Shown here one piece after another: positions 55,565 to 62,636 of a DNA stretch of 64,000 nt. Both the position numbers and the translations under genes were made by a program. Location of the stretch: contig NZ_CP119794.1 in assembly GCF_029338315.1 (NCBI RefSeq), positions 1,488,001-1,552,000 of the forward strand. The letters run 5' to 3'. The DNA comes from Haloarcula regularis. Lineage in GTDB: Archaea; Halobacteriota; Halobacteria; Halobacteriales; Haloarculaceae. The number at the start of each line of letters is the position of its first letter. The first letter of the stretch is position 1. The notes under the pieces were generated by a model. The model was not told where the DNA came from. It saw only the letters and a list, made by a program, of their open reading frames with translations, and did no database searches.

Positions 55565-55966
55565 TTAAGTTCTATTCTTCTTCGTCTTCGTTTCTGCGGG
55601 CGACCCATACGTGCCCACGGGATCTTCTACTGAAATGGTGATCAGCTCGGTGTCTCCATTGATCTTCTCGATCTCGGGCTCGTACTTCTGCGTGATTTCA
55701 GGCACGAGATCGTACCTCTTGAGGATCGACATGGGAACGATAGACCCGCCCGAGTTCGACCGGGAGAGGGAATAAGAGTCGTCAGTGGACTCCTCGACAG
55801 GCTTGAGCCCCAACCGTCGCTCTTCTTCATCGAAGTAGATCTCTGCCCCTTCAGCGTCTTCGAACCATTGCTCCATTGCTGCGGTACTGATTCCGATTCC
55901 TCCTGATTTTCTGAGGCTAATTGTCGCATCTCCGCTTGCTCGACCGCTAACTTTCTCAAAGGGCAT
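55565..55966 (-). CDS. Uncharacterised element protein with two similar halves
   Basis: In this 133-residue protein the first half (ISLRKSGGIGISTAAMEQW) and the second half (YSLSRSNSGGSIVPMSILKR) share a pattern of strand, Ser/Gly turn and helix. An internal duplication is possible, reminiscent of AbrB-like swapped-hairpin repeats. It could be a DNA-binding protein. An AAAATATAAC box lies about 40 bp upstream. Confidence 0.6.
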   Translation of the reverse strand: MPFEKVSGRASGDATISLRKSGGIGISTAAMEQWFEDAEGAEIYFDEEERRLGLKPVEESTDDSYSLSRSNSGGSIVPMSILKRYDLVPEITQKYEPEIEKINGDTELITISVEDPVGTYGSPAETKTKKNRT

Positions 55967-56071
55967 TCTGGTTTACCTCTAATCCTCTATAGAATTGCCC
56001 TACAGTTATATTTTTCTTATAGAGACGATTCTAACCCGATTAAAAGCAATTGAAAGAAAAAGATAAGGAGT

Positions 56072-56326
56072 TTATCGTTCCGAGTTAACAACTTCTTCAG
56101 GAGTACTGTAAAACTCCACTGTCGCCTTTGGATCTATCACATAGGCGAGAGTGTCAATATCAACTTGTTCCGTTCGACTTATTTTAATTCCAAGTTCGTT
56201 TGTTTGTATATCTAGACTTATATCGTCTTGTACCTCTGAAATCTTCAAGTACTCGAACGCATTTAGTTTATTCTGTAACTCTTCAACTCGTGCTTCTGTC
56301 TTAGGTTTGTGTTGTGTGTCGTTCAT
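56072..56326 (-). CDS. Small uncharacterised element protein
   Basis: This 84-residue protein has a helical N-terminus (ARVEELQNKLNAFEYLK), then a beta-rich part ending in EFYSTPEEVVNSE. It starts 2 bp after the previous gene's stop, so the two form an operon. No family is recognised. Confidence 0.6.
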   Translation of the reverse strand: MNDTQHKPKTEARVEELQNKLNAFEYLKISEVQDDISLDIQTNELGIKISRTEQVDIDTLAYVIDPKATVEFYSTPEEVVNSER

Positions 56327-56328
56327 TG

Positions 56329-56592
56329 TTATGCTATATTTTTGTAGGCTTCTTGTGTCTCAATCCATGCCCACTTGTCAGATCCTCCTTTCATCCCGCT
56401 TAGGTCTCGTGGGTCGATTTCGTCAGGTAACAGGTAAACCACTTCTTGACTGCCAGCATTGATTTTAACCAGTTTAAGAATCTGGTCTTCGTGTTCCTGA
56501 ATCTCGTTCTTAGCTTCTTGTGTTTTTTCTTGTCTGTATTTGTCGTACTGTTCTGCGTCTTTGTCCATTCTAGGATCAGTATTTTCTCGCAT
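56329..56592 (-). CDS. Small uncharacterised element protein, first of its operon
   Basis: This 87-residue protein starts at the ATG of MRENTDPRMD; a GTG 21 bp upstream is also in frame. It has a charged coiled coil (residues 10-45), then a compact beta part (VYLLPDEIDPRDL). It is transcribed from the duplicated promoter block at 56.62 kb. No family is recognised. Confidence 0.6.
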   Translation of the reverse strand: MRENTDPRMDKDAEQYDKYRQEKTQEAKNEIQEHEDQILKLVKINAGSQEVVYLLPDEIDPRDLSGMKGGSDKWAWIETQEAYKNIA

Positions 56593-56993
56593 TGTATATG
56601 TATATTTATTCACCCACCCTTTAAGTTTTGTTGTGTTTTGCTACATTATTTTAGTTGTGTGTGTTATTCGGATATAGGGTTAGGTATTCTTAGTACAGTT
56701 GGACTTTCCTTCTCGTGTAGTGACTCACAGTAAAGAGAGAGTTGTGTGTGTTACTGGAGGATGGGGTTAGGTGATCTCTCATTAGTTGGGGTTCGGTTTC
56801 TCTTAGAGGTTGAATTTGAGTTATTCTAAGAAGATTTGAATTTGGGTTGTGCTGTAGCGTCTTTTTAGTTCTTATATGAACATATAATGTCGGGCGAGCC
56901 CATTTACCCCACCTAGACGGGTCTCTGAAGGGTATTAGATTAGACGCCTGTTAGACGGGTTTGAAGGGGGTCGAAGGGAAAAGGTGGGGAAAA
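56593..56993. other. 401-bp control region with promoter block, hairpin and short repeats
   Basis: There is no gene here. It holds the first copy of the 50-bp promoter block and a second GTTGTGTGTGTTA word at 56741-56753. There is an inverted repeat TTATATG-AA-CATATAA at 56872-56887. Two direct repeats starting TAGACGGGT (56914 and 56952) are each followed by GAAGGG, with a related TAGACGCCT at 56941. It could be an operator array or a replication origin. Confidence 0.5.
56618..56667 (-). repeat. Duplicated 50-bp promoter/operator block, copy 1
   Basis: This block matches 58533-58582 with three mismatches. On the minus strand it ends with a TATA-like CTTAAAGG placed 26-33 bp before the downstream ATG. 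Its upstream half carries TAACACACACAAC and GTAGCAAAACACAAC. Confidence 0.7.
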
Positions 56994-57595
56994 CTATTGC
57001 TTCTCATCACGAGCCTCTTCTAAGCACTCTCTGAAGCCCACATCTGTCTTCTGAAGAGCCTTCTTCGTTGCCAATGCGAAGATGCCCATTCTCTGCTTCC
57101 ACTCTTGATCTGCTCGATCTCTGTTCGGTTCTTTCTGGAAGATCTTTCTAACTCGTTGAGCTGATCCCGGAGAGCGTTGACTTGGTTGTGGAGACTGTCT
57201 ATTTCTTCTTCCATGTCCTCATACCTTTCCTTGGTGATCTCGACGGTCTCCTGCTCCATCTCTGCGTTTGGATCTCCGAGAAGCCCTTGGTCAATTAGCT
57301 TCTCTCCTTTGTCTGTTAGAGCAGCCTCTAACATCTGGTCTTTGTGACGAGGGAGATAGTCGTCTTCAACTTCTCTAACGTCTATTATTTCGGTGTATGT
57401 TTTGCGTCCGAACTTGTTATATCGGTAGTGTATATTCTGCCGTGTTAGTCCTGTGAGACTTTTTATTGTCTGCGTCGATAGGTACTCCTCGGCGTCGTAC
57501 AAGGTCCGAAGGAACTCCTCACAGTTGTCTTCAATCGGAACTCTACCCATCTGAACTTCTTCGTCATTTTCTTCGTCGTATACTGTAACGCTCAT
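56994..57595 (-). CDS. Winged-helix / coiled-coil regulator, interrupted by a frameshift
   Basis: The N-terminal about 100 residues are a winged helix (STQTIKSLTGLTRQNIHYRY). A long coiled coil follows (about residues 115-155). The frame breaks in the TTT at 57145-57147; with one more A the protein continues KIFQKEPNRDRADQEWKQRM and ends ECLEEARDEKQ at 56994. The length is 3n+2, fitting one lost base (about 200 residues repaired). It is a candidate repressor or replication-control protein of the element. Confidence 0.75.
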
Positions 57596-57669
57596 ACATA
57601 ATTATTGAATATATGACACTAAAGGGCTGTCGCCTGCTGTTGATTTACGGCAGAAAGGGAGGAGAATAG

Positions 57670-58050
57670 TTAGTCTTCGAGGTTGTTAATCTGGTTCTGA
57701 ACTTCCACCATAAGAAACTCCACTCGGTCCCGAACTAGCTCGTCATCCAGATCTTCTCTGATGTGTTCGAGCCGTGACTTTAGGATTTGGAGAGCTTCTT
57801 TCTGTCTTTCGTCTGTAACGTATTCTTCGCTTAGGTCCGTTGCTACCTTGTCGGTTAGGAACTGGTTCAGGTTTCTCCCGTGAGTGTCCATATACCACTC
57901 CTTCGGATTGCTTACGTTCCTGTGTGGGCTGATAGTCTCGTTACCTGTCTCCGACATCTTATGCCAGCCCCAGTCGCCCATCTCTGTATCTACGAGACGA
58001 CTTCGTAGGGTTTGGTCGTCTACTATGTCGATCTTGTTTAGACGACCCAT
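57670..58050 (-). CDS. Uncharacterised helical element protein
   Basis: This 126-residue protein is helical and charged (LDDELVRDRVEFLMVEVQNQ at the end), with Trp residues near the N-terminus (DWGWHKMSE). It overlaps the stop of the upstream gene by one base, so they are co-translated. No family is recognised. Confidence 0.6.
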   Translation of the reverse strand: MGRLNKIDIVDDQTLRSRLVDTEMGDWGWHKMSETGNETISPHRNVSNPKEWYMDTHGRNLNQFLTDKVATDLSEEYVTDERQKEALQILKSRLEHIREDLDDELVRDRVEFLMVEVQNQINNLED

Positions 58051-58505
58051 CAGAGCCTTTCTTTCTGTCTCGCAGCGTTAACCGAGTAATCGAACATAGA
58101 AGAGAACAGCTCCTCGATCTCTTCTTCCGTCATTCCCTTCTCGTGCCTAACGACTAACTCAGCAGCTTCCATTGCTTGACCGGACCCTTTCATCTGCGTA
58201 AGGTCATGTTCGCTTGGGTCGATTGGCTCTCCTTGCTCTACCTTCTGCTCCAGTTCTGTTTGGCTCTCATCTGTTTGGGTTTCTTGTGGTCTACTCTTCT
58301 CTATTGTTTCGGTATCTACTAACTCATCCTCTATCCTATCTAGGCGCTCCAGAATAGCCTTAGAATCGTCTCCTTCATTTTGTATGACTCTATCCACGTA
58401 TGTTCCCATAAACCGCTTAGAACCACCTATGCGCTCGCTCTCTTGTTCGATTATTTCTTTCGTTTCTTTTTCCACTTTGATATTCAATTGTACTTTTTCG
58501 CTCAT
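58050..58505 (-). CDS. Ribbon-helix-helix-like protein with coiled tail
   Basis: The first 50 residues of this 151-residue protein fit a ribbon-helix-helix fold: strand VQLNIKVEKE, then helices to GTYVDRVIQ. Such domains bind operators as dimers. A charged linker and a C-terminal helical part follow (MTEEEIEELFSSMFDYS). Transcription starts from the second duplicated promoter block just upstream. It resembles partition or copy-control proteins in layout. Confidence 0.65.
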   Translation of the reverse strand: MSEKVQLNIKVEKETKEIIEQESERIGGSKRFMGTYVDRVIQNEGDDSKAILERLDRIEDELVDTETIEKSRPQETQTDESQTELEQKVEQGEPIDPSEHDLTQMKGSGQAMEAAELVVRHEKGMTEEEIEELFSSMFDYSVNAARQKERL

Positions 58506-58532
58506 TTGTACTACTTACTTTATTCTTTCTCT

Positions 58533-58582
58533 CCTATAAGTTTTGTTGTGTTTTGCTACATTATCTTAGTTGTGTGTGTTAC
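58533..58582 (-). repeat. Duplicated 50-bp promoter/operator block, copy 2
   Basis: This block is 47 of 50 identical to 56618-56667. On the minus strand the TATA-like CTTATAGG lies about 28-35 bp before the ATG of the ribbon-helix-helix gene, the same spacing as in copy 1. Confidence 0.7.
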
Positions 58583-58671
58583 TGGTATAGGGAGGGTATG
58601 TTTTCTATGGCTATAGCTCTAAACCTCTATATTCTCTCTATTGCCGTTTTTCAGGCGTTTCAAAAATAGAT

Positions 58672-58708
58672 GTAGCATCTCGCTACAATAATTCGGTTGT
58701 GTGTGTTA
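58672..58708. repeat. Divergent third copy of the promoter-block motif
   Basis: An inverted repeat GTAGC-ATCTC-GCTAC is followed by an A/T-rich stretch and GTTGTGTGTGTTA in the same order and spacing as the two 50-bp blocks. It lies 89 bp before the rightward gene at 58797. Confidence 0.5.
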
Positions 58709-58796
58709 AGGGTACAGGGATGGGGTCTTTGTGTGTGAGTGGGGAGTTGGACTGAGCCCCGCAAGTTAATGTGTACTTGGACTCACACTCTCGGTT

Positions 58797-59408
58797 ATGG
58801 GACTCTTCGATAAGGTTTCGGACGCTCTCAGTAGTGGTGACAGCTCGGGGAGCGACGAAGAAAACGAGTCTGTAGAAACGGGTGGCGTGTTTGACGTTCC
58901 AGAGTGGGCTGTTAAAGACCGAGTGAACGTCGAGAAACGAACTGGGATCGTCTACGAACACTACGACGTAACGGAAGAACAGGCACGCACCATCGCCCAG
59001 AAACTGAAGGAAGAGCTGGAGAGTACGGAAGGATACAGCCAGAGGTCTGTTCGTTCTCCGTTAGAGGATGAATTGGACATAGACGACGAGCTGCTGGAAA
59101 CGATAGTATGGACTGAGATGGCTTCTATCGAAATGTTGGATCGGGTGAATACGTATCTCGATCAGGAAACTGGGGGCGAAGTCTACAAGATTTCGGGACC
59201 TGATGACGACCGAACGCACCCCGTAACCGAGGAGGCAATCGAGGAGATCGAAGACCGAGGCGGTGCTGTTCCCATGAAGGAGCTAGCGGAAATTCTACTG
59301 GAGAAGGCAGAGAAGTATGAGGGTGAGGGCGGGACTCCTGAACGAATGGAACATTGGGTTCCTCACGAGCGATTTAGGTTCTCCATCGTTCGCCACGTTG
59401 ACTTCTAA
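58797..59408 (+). CDS. Uncharacterised rightward element protein
   Basis: This 203-residue protein has an N-terminus (MGLFDKVSDALSS) that is amphipathic and then acidic. The C-terminal part contains DDRTHPVTEEAIEEI and ends VRHVDF, slightly reminiscent of the D-x-R-T-H-P motif of phage MuF-type minor head proteins. That may be chance. It is one of the few rightward genes in this half, with its own repeat-bearing promoter. Role unknown. Confidence 0.65.
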   Translation: MGLFDKVSDALSSGDSSGSDEENESVETGGVFDVPEWAVKDRVNVEKRTGIVYEHYDVTEEQARTIAQKLKEELESTEGYSQRSVRSPLEDELDIDDELLETIVWTEMASIEMLDRVNTYLDQETGGEVYKISGPDDDRTHPVTEEAIEEIEDRGGAVPMKELAEILLEKAEKYEGEGGTPERMEHWVPHERFRFSIVRHVDF

Positions 59409-59411
59409 CCG

Positions 59412-59879
59412 TTAGTCGTCTCCGAGAATTTCTTCTCGCCAGTCCTTCTTCTGCCCGGTCGGTGTTTTCATCTCTTTCTGTATGGTCGCATAGAGAATCC
59501 CGAGTGGGAATAGTAGGATAAACCCAAAGAAGGCGGTGAGTGTGAGTGCGCCCTGAATGCCAAAGTCTGTACCAATTGCTACGACCCAAATAATCAGGAT
59601 GAGACCGCCCAAGAGGATAGACGCACCCGCCGAAAGACCAACTCCTATTGAACCGAGGATTCCGTGAGCTGCTGGTTCATAACCACAATTTGGGCACTTA
59701 TCTGCCTCTACCGATATTTCTGAGTCGCATTTCACACACGTTCCAGTTTCCTTTGCTGTCGGTGATTCGCTCTCCGTTTGTCTCTCGGGTTCGGTTGGCC
59801 CGTCGAGATCGTCACCACACGACGGGCAGAATGAGTCGCTTGGGTCGTGTTCAGCCCCACAATTGGAACAGTATGCCAT
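59412..59879 (-). CDS. Double zinc-ribbon membrane protein
   Basis: This 155-residue protein has two zinc ribbons (CSNCGAEH...CPSCGDD and CVKCDSE...CPNCGYE), then two membrane helices (about residues 80-103 and 109-130) and a basic C-terminus. Haloarchaeal chromosomes have many such proteins, so it may be a captured host gene. It is convergent with the previous gene with a 3-bp gap. Confidence 0.8.
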   Translation of the reverse strand: MAYCSNCGAEHDPSDSFCPSCGDDLDGPTEPERQTESESPTAKETGTCVKCDSEISVEADKCPNCGYEPAAHGILGSIGVGLSAGASILLGGLILIIWVVAIGTDFGIQGALTLTAFFGFILLFPLGILYATIQKEMKTPTGQKKDWREEILGDD

Positions 59880-59951
59880 TATATGCGTGTTGTATACCAG
59901 CTACTCTGATAAACCTAAGTCTCTAAGACTGTTCTATGAGTCGGGTAGTCT

Positions 59952-60270
59952 TTATTGGTCTTCGTGGTATTCGTCGATCTTCTCTTTTATTTCGTCAGAT
60001 AGAACGGCTTTGTCTCCTTGGTTCTCTATGTAGTTTTTGAGCATTATTGCCGTTTGGGTTGTAGCGAGGGCTAAATTGGCGATGGTAAAGTAGGGCAGAT
60101 CTCCTCCTAATTTCCGTCCAACAGGCTTCAGGCTCAACTTCTTCTTCAACATCAAGGTCTTCGAGGATTTCCTGTAATGCTTCTCTTCGGCTTTCAACAT
60201 CTAACTCGTCTTCTGGTCGGGGTTTATTGCTATCTCGTCTCCACTTTATGTCGTACTCTTCTCCAGACAT
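59952..60270 (-). CDS. Small element protein, interrupted by a frameshift
   Basis: The start MSGEEYDIKWRRDSNKPRP and an acidic helix are in one frame. After EEVEPEA the natural continuation VGRKLGGDLPYFTIANLAL, with a hydrophobic helix and the end EYHEDQ, is in another. The length is 3n+1, so one extra T near 60118-60128 explains it. The repaired protein has about 105 residues. No family is recognised. Confidence 0.65.
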
Positions 60271-60370
60271 TGGTGGAATGTATTAGCTCATATACTTAAT
60301 AAGTTCTCACGGCACTCTCAACAGTCTAAGAGAATCGAGGGACGGCGACGGAGTAGAGAGTAGGTCGTTT

Positions 60371-60408
60371 TTTTGCTCAAGCGCATTAAGTAAATGCGCA
60401 GAGCAAAA
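60371..60408. repeat. Long two-part palindrome
   Basis: TTTTGCTC pairs with GAGCAAAA and, inside it, GCGCATT pairs with AATGCGC around AAGTA. This makes a 15-bp stem with only one or two unpaired bases per side. Confidence 0.85.
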
Positions 60409-60448
60409 TATACCCTTAGCTAAAGAACAACTCTTGCCTTTGCTAAAA

Positions 60449-60502
60449 GTATTTACACCCCTATAAACCTTTCTATACTTTTTGTAAATGGGGTGTAAAT
60501 AC
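60449..60502. repeat. Perfect 13-bp inverted repeat
   Basis: GTATTTACACCCC at 60449-60461 and GGGGTGTAAATAC at 60490-60502 are exact reverse complements separated by 28 bp of AT-rich sequence. Confidence 0.9.
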
Positions 60503-60782
60503 TGTTTTTCTACCTTTACAAGTCTTCTACTCTCTAATATACTAATAATATAGTGTCTTTCTAAGTAGTGTATTGTTTCGTTCTCTCATTCACTACGTTC
60601 ATTCGTTCACTTCAACAATAGTTTATAGTCGTCCCCAACAACGGCTCATGTTCTACTTCTAGTTAAGGTATTAGAATAGTTCGTCTCTTTACTTTCTCTC
60701 TATAATTTAGGGGTGTATCCTGCCAACACACACAACATTATTTCTGTTGTGTCTCGCCACATCTATTTATAGAACAAGGAGC

Positions 60783-60926
60783 TTAGGAGTTGAGAAGCTC
60801 GTTTTCTATACATTTGGGACAGTTCTCGTCGGGATCGTAGAGGAGAGAATGGGTGTCGCATACTCTGGCTAGTGTGTCTTCTTGTTCGTTTTCCTTCTCT
60901 TCTCTTGTTATCTGTTGGAGGCTCAT
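60783..60926 (-). CDS. Very small zinc-knuckle protein
   Basis: This 47-residue frame begins MSLQQITREEKENEQ and has CDTH and CPKC pairs 12 residues apart (VCDTHSLLYDP, NCPKCIEN), a likely zinc site. An AT-rich stretch with TTTTAATATAG lies about 40 bp upstream on the minus strand. It is too short for certainty, but the Cys/His pattern argues that it is real. Confidence 0.55.
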   Translation of the reverse strand: MSLQQITREEKENEQEDTLARVCDTHSLLYDPDENCPKCIENELLNS

Positions 60927-61027
60927 TGTTATCTTACTATATTATTGTTATATCTACTATATTAAAAGTTTATCGCAAGTTATTAATACTAGAAACTATT
61001 TTACATTCGAGTCTATTCTATTCTAAT

Positions 61028-61186
61028 ATGGATTCAAGAGAGGTTACAGATGAGATGGACTGTTTCATTGATGACGACCAGAGGACGGCTATTGTGGTAC
61101 ACGAAGAGGATGGGGAGCTTCTCCGCATTGAAGGGGAGGGCTTAGAATTCACGGAGATCGAGGACGCCGACCACTTGGAGGATTAA
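61028..61186 (+). CDS. Very small acidic element protein
   Basis: This 52-residue frame begins MDSREVTDEMDCFIDD and holds two beta-strand-like stretches (RTAIVVHEEDGELLRIEGEG). It is preceded by AT-rich promoter-like DNA and is convergent with the integrase, overlapping it by 4 bp. Codon use looks real. Function is unknown. Confidence 0.5.
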   Translation: MDSREVTDEMDCFIDDDQRTAIVVHEEDGELLRIEGEGLEFTEIEDADHLED

Positions 61187-62212
61187 AGCTCTCTTGCCAG
61201 TTCTTCAGCCATATTTTTAGATTTGGGTCTGTGGTTGTCGTTGGCGTCTATTAGCTCCTCAGTGAGATCGGCACAGTAGCGAGCCGTGGTTTCTTCCGAC
61301 ATGTGCCCCATTAGAGTGGATAATTTGCTTAGGACCATACCAGAATTTGCTCTGTGGGTAGCGTAGGAGTTGCGGAAATGTCGAGCTGTGGGGAACCATC
61401 TTGTATTACCTTTAGCGTCGTCTGTGATCTCCTTAGTCACGTCTGTCCTGTCTGCTACCCGCCGAACGATTTTGTTAATATAATTGGGTCTCACCTGTTC
61501 GGAGTGTTGGGTTACGATCAAATAGTCGGAGTCGGCGGATTTACTGTATTGGTCACGTCCTCCGTAGTCGAGCCATTCAGATAGTACAGGTTTCAATTCC
61601 TCTGAATATGGTATCTCTCGGGTCTTCCAGTTCTTTATTGTCTACGTCTACGGTCTGTATATCTCGGTTGAGATGGTCTATCTTCAGCTCCGCAAATTCT
61701 GCTCGCCTAATTCCTAACTCCCAGAGACCACGGATTATTAGCTCTTCTCTTGTGGATTGGCAGGCATCAACTATTTTCTGGTATTCCGGTATGGTTAGGA
61801 AATTAACCTCGTTGTTAGTCTCTTTAGCCTCCAAGGTCTGCCGTTCGAACTTCCACCCATTGATCTTCTCAACCAGTTCCTCGGTGTCATCTTGGTCTCG
61901 AAAGAACGACCTTAGGCGCTGGAAGTGCTGTTTTCGAGTGAGTCCTGAAAGTCCTTCGTCGTCTTTCAGATGCGACCGAAACAGGGACAGATGTTCTGGC
62001 TGTAAATCTCTCCATGAGTCTATGCTATTTTTATCTTGAATCCATTCTTCTAAGTATATGAAAGTCTCTCTGTAGATTCCTGCTGTGTCTTTGTCGGGTC
62101 GGTCGCTCTTTAGGTCTTTATAGTAAGATTCGAGGGTTAAGTCTTGTATTTCTTTTTCTCGTTCTTTATTACTCCCTCTAGTTTTTTCTTCTTTACTTTC
62201 GTTTTCACTCAT
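61183..62212 (-). CDS. int: Tyrosine integrase of the element, interrupted by a frameshift
   Basis: The N-terminal core-binding (SAM-like) domain covers about residues 25-120. The catalytic domain has Arg I in LWELGIRRAEFAEL, then, past the break, RHFRNSYATH (His-x-x-Arg), LMGHMSEE and the nucleophile in ARYCADL. The break is at about 61613-61620: EDPR continues as EIPYSEELKPVLSEWL if AG is restored to an AGAG run. Whether the gene is broken in nature or by sequencing cannot be told. It adjoins attR, as expected for the enzyme that inserted the element at the aIF5B gene. The ATG start is preferred over an upstream TTG. Confidence 0.88.
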
Positions 62213-62555
62213 CTTCAATTCCTTCTAGAATTGTAGCGGTTTGTTCTTTTTCTAACACTTTGGCCTCACTAATGGATAGATTTGTTTCTTGTAATTCGTT
62301 TAGTTTTTCTTGAATGTCTCTTAGTATGTCTCTAGTTCTGTTTTCTTCGTGTTCTATTTTACTCAGGATTTCTTTTTCTTCTTTAGTTAGGTCTCCTTCT
62401 TGGCGGTCTTCTATGCGCCTAATCTCTTGTTCAACAGAGTAGCGGACTAATTGGCTTAGGCTACTGAATTGGTCGGAGTATTCCACGGCGTCCTTCCACT
62501 CGTCCCGATCTTCCTCTTTCATCCGCAATGTGAAATTGGTGTAACCCTCTTCCAT
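62205..62555 (-). CDS. Ribbon-helix-helix-like protein upstream of the integrase
   Basis: This 116-residue protein has an N-terminus YTNFTLRMKEEDRDEW, then helices, suggesting a ribbon-helix-helix DNA-binding fold. A charged coiled coil fills the rest. Its stop overlaps the integrase start region, so they are translated together. It could be an excisionase-like directionality factor or an integrase regulator acting on the adjacent arm sites. Confidence 0.7.
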   Translation of the reverse strand: MEEGYTNFTLRMKEEDRDEWKDAVEYSDQFSSLSQLVRYSVEQEIRRIEDRQEGDLTKEEKEILSKIEHEENRTRDILRDIQEKLNELQETNLSISEAKVLEKEQTATILEGIEDE

Positions 62556-62587
62556 GAGGATGTGTCTATGCGCCCGGAACTAAGGTC

Positions 62588-62606
62588 TTACGTATGGGTT
62601 AAGTAA
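62588..62606 (-). promoter_or_regulatory. Right arm site of the element (inverted copy)
   Basis: TTACGTA-N5-TAAGTAA on the plus strand is the reverse complement of the left arm site. It lies 8 bp inside attR. Confidence 0.65.
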
Positions 62607-62614
62607 AGTCTGAT

Positions 62615-62636
62615 TCACTTCCCCCAGAACGGATCC
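62615..62636. repeat. attR: 3' end of the aIF5B gene
   Basis: This is the last 22 bp of the aIF5B coding sequence, including its stop. It is a direct-repeat partner of attL, with 20 of 22 matches. The last codons (GGG AAG TGA) differ from the left copy (GGC AAG TGA), as expected if the element supplied a replacement gene end. Confidence 0.8.

Larger units (their letters stand above)
60271..60782. other. 512-bp AT-rich gene-free region with strong inverted repeats (possible origin)
   Basis: There is no gene here. It carries two long inverted repeats (annotated separately), runs of T, and at 60725-60762 a rearranged form of the promoter-block words (AACACACACAAC, then GTTGTGTCTCGCCACAT). The AT-richness and palindromes make it the best candidate origin of replication for the element. 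No Rep gene with catalytic motifs is recognised nearby. Confidence 0.45.
43176..62614. mobile_element. Integrated provirus of pleolipovirus-like organisation
   Basis: This is about 19.4 kb of AT-richer DNA with dense short genes, bounded by attL and attR copies of the aIF5B 3' end and by inverted arm sites. Right end: an integrase and a ribbon-helix-helix-like gene. Middle: regulators with duplicated promoters, then a leftward morphogenesis operon (four-helix membrane protein, TatA, spike, small membrane proteins, type I membrane protein, NTPase). Left: a restriction-modification module, a second recombinase and a small rightward operon. The gene order four-helix protein, spike, membrane proteins, NTPase is that of pleolipoviruses, but the element is larger than most. 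Assignment to that family is an inference from architecture, not from a search. Confidence 0.85.

Noticed and set aside
43176..62614. Reading the element as a conjugative plasmid or transposon
   Set aside because: No relaxase, VirB4-type or transposase gene is seen, whereas an envelope-protein operon, integrase and att sites are.
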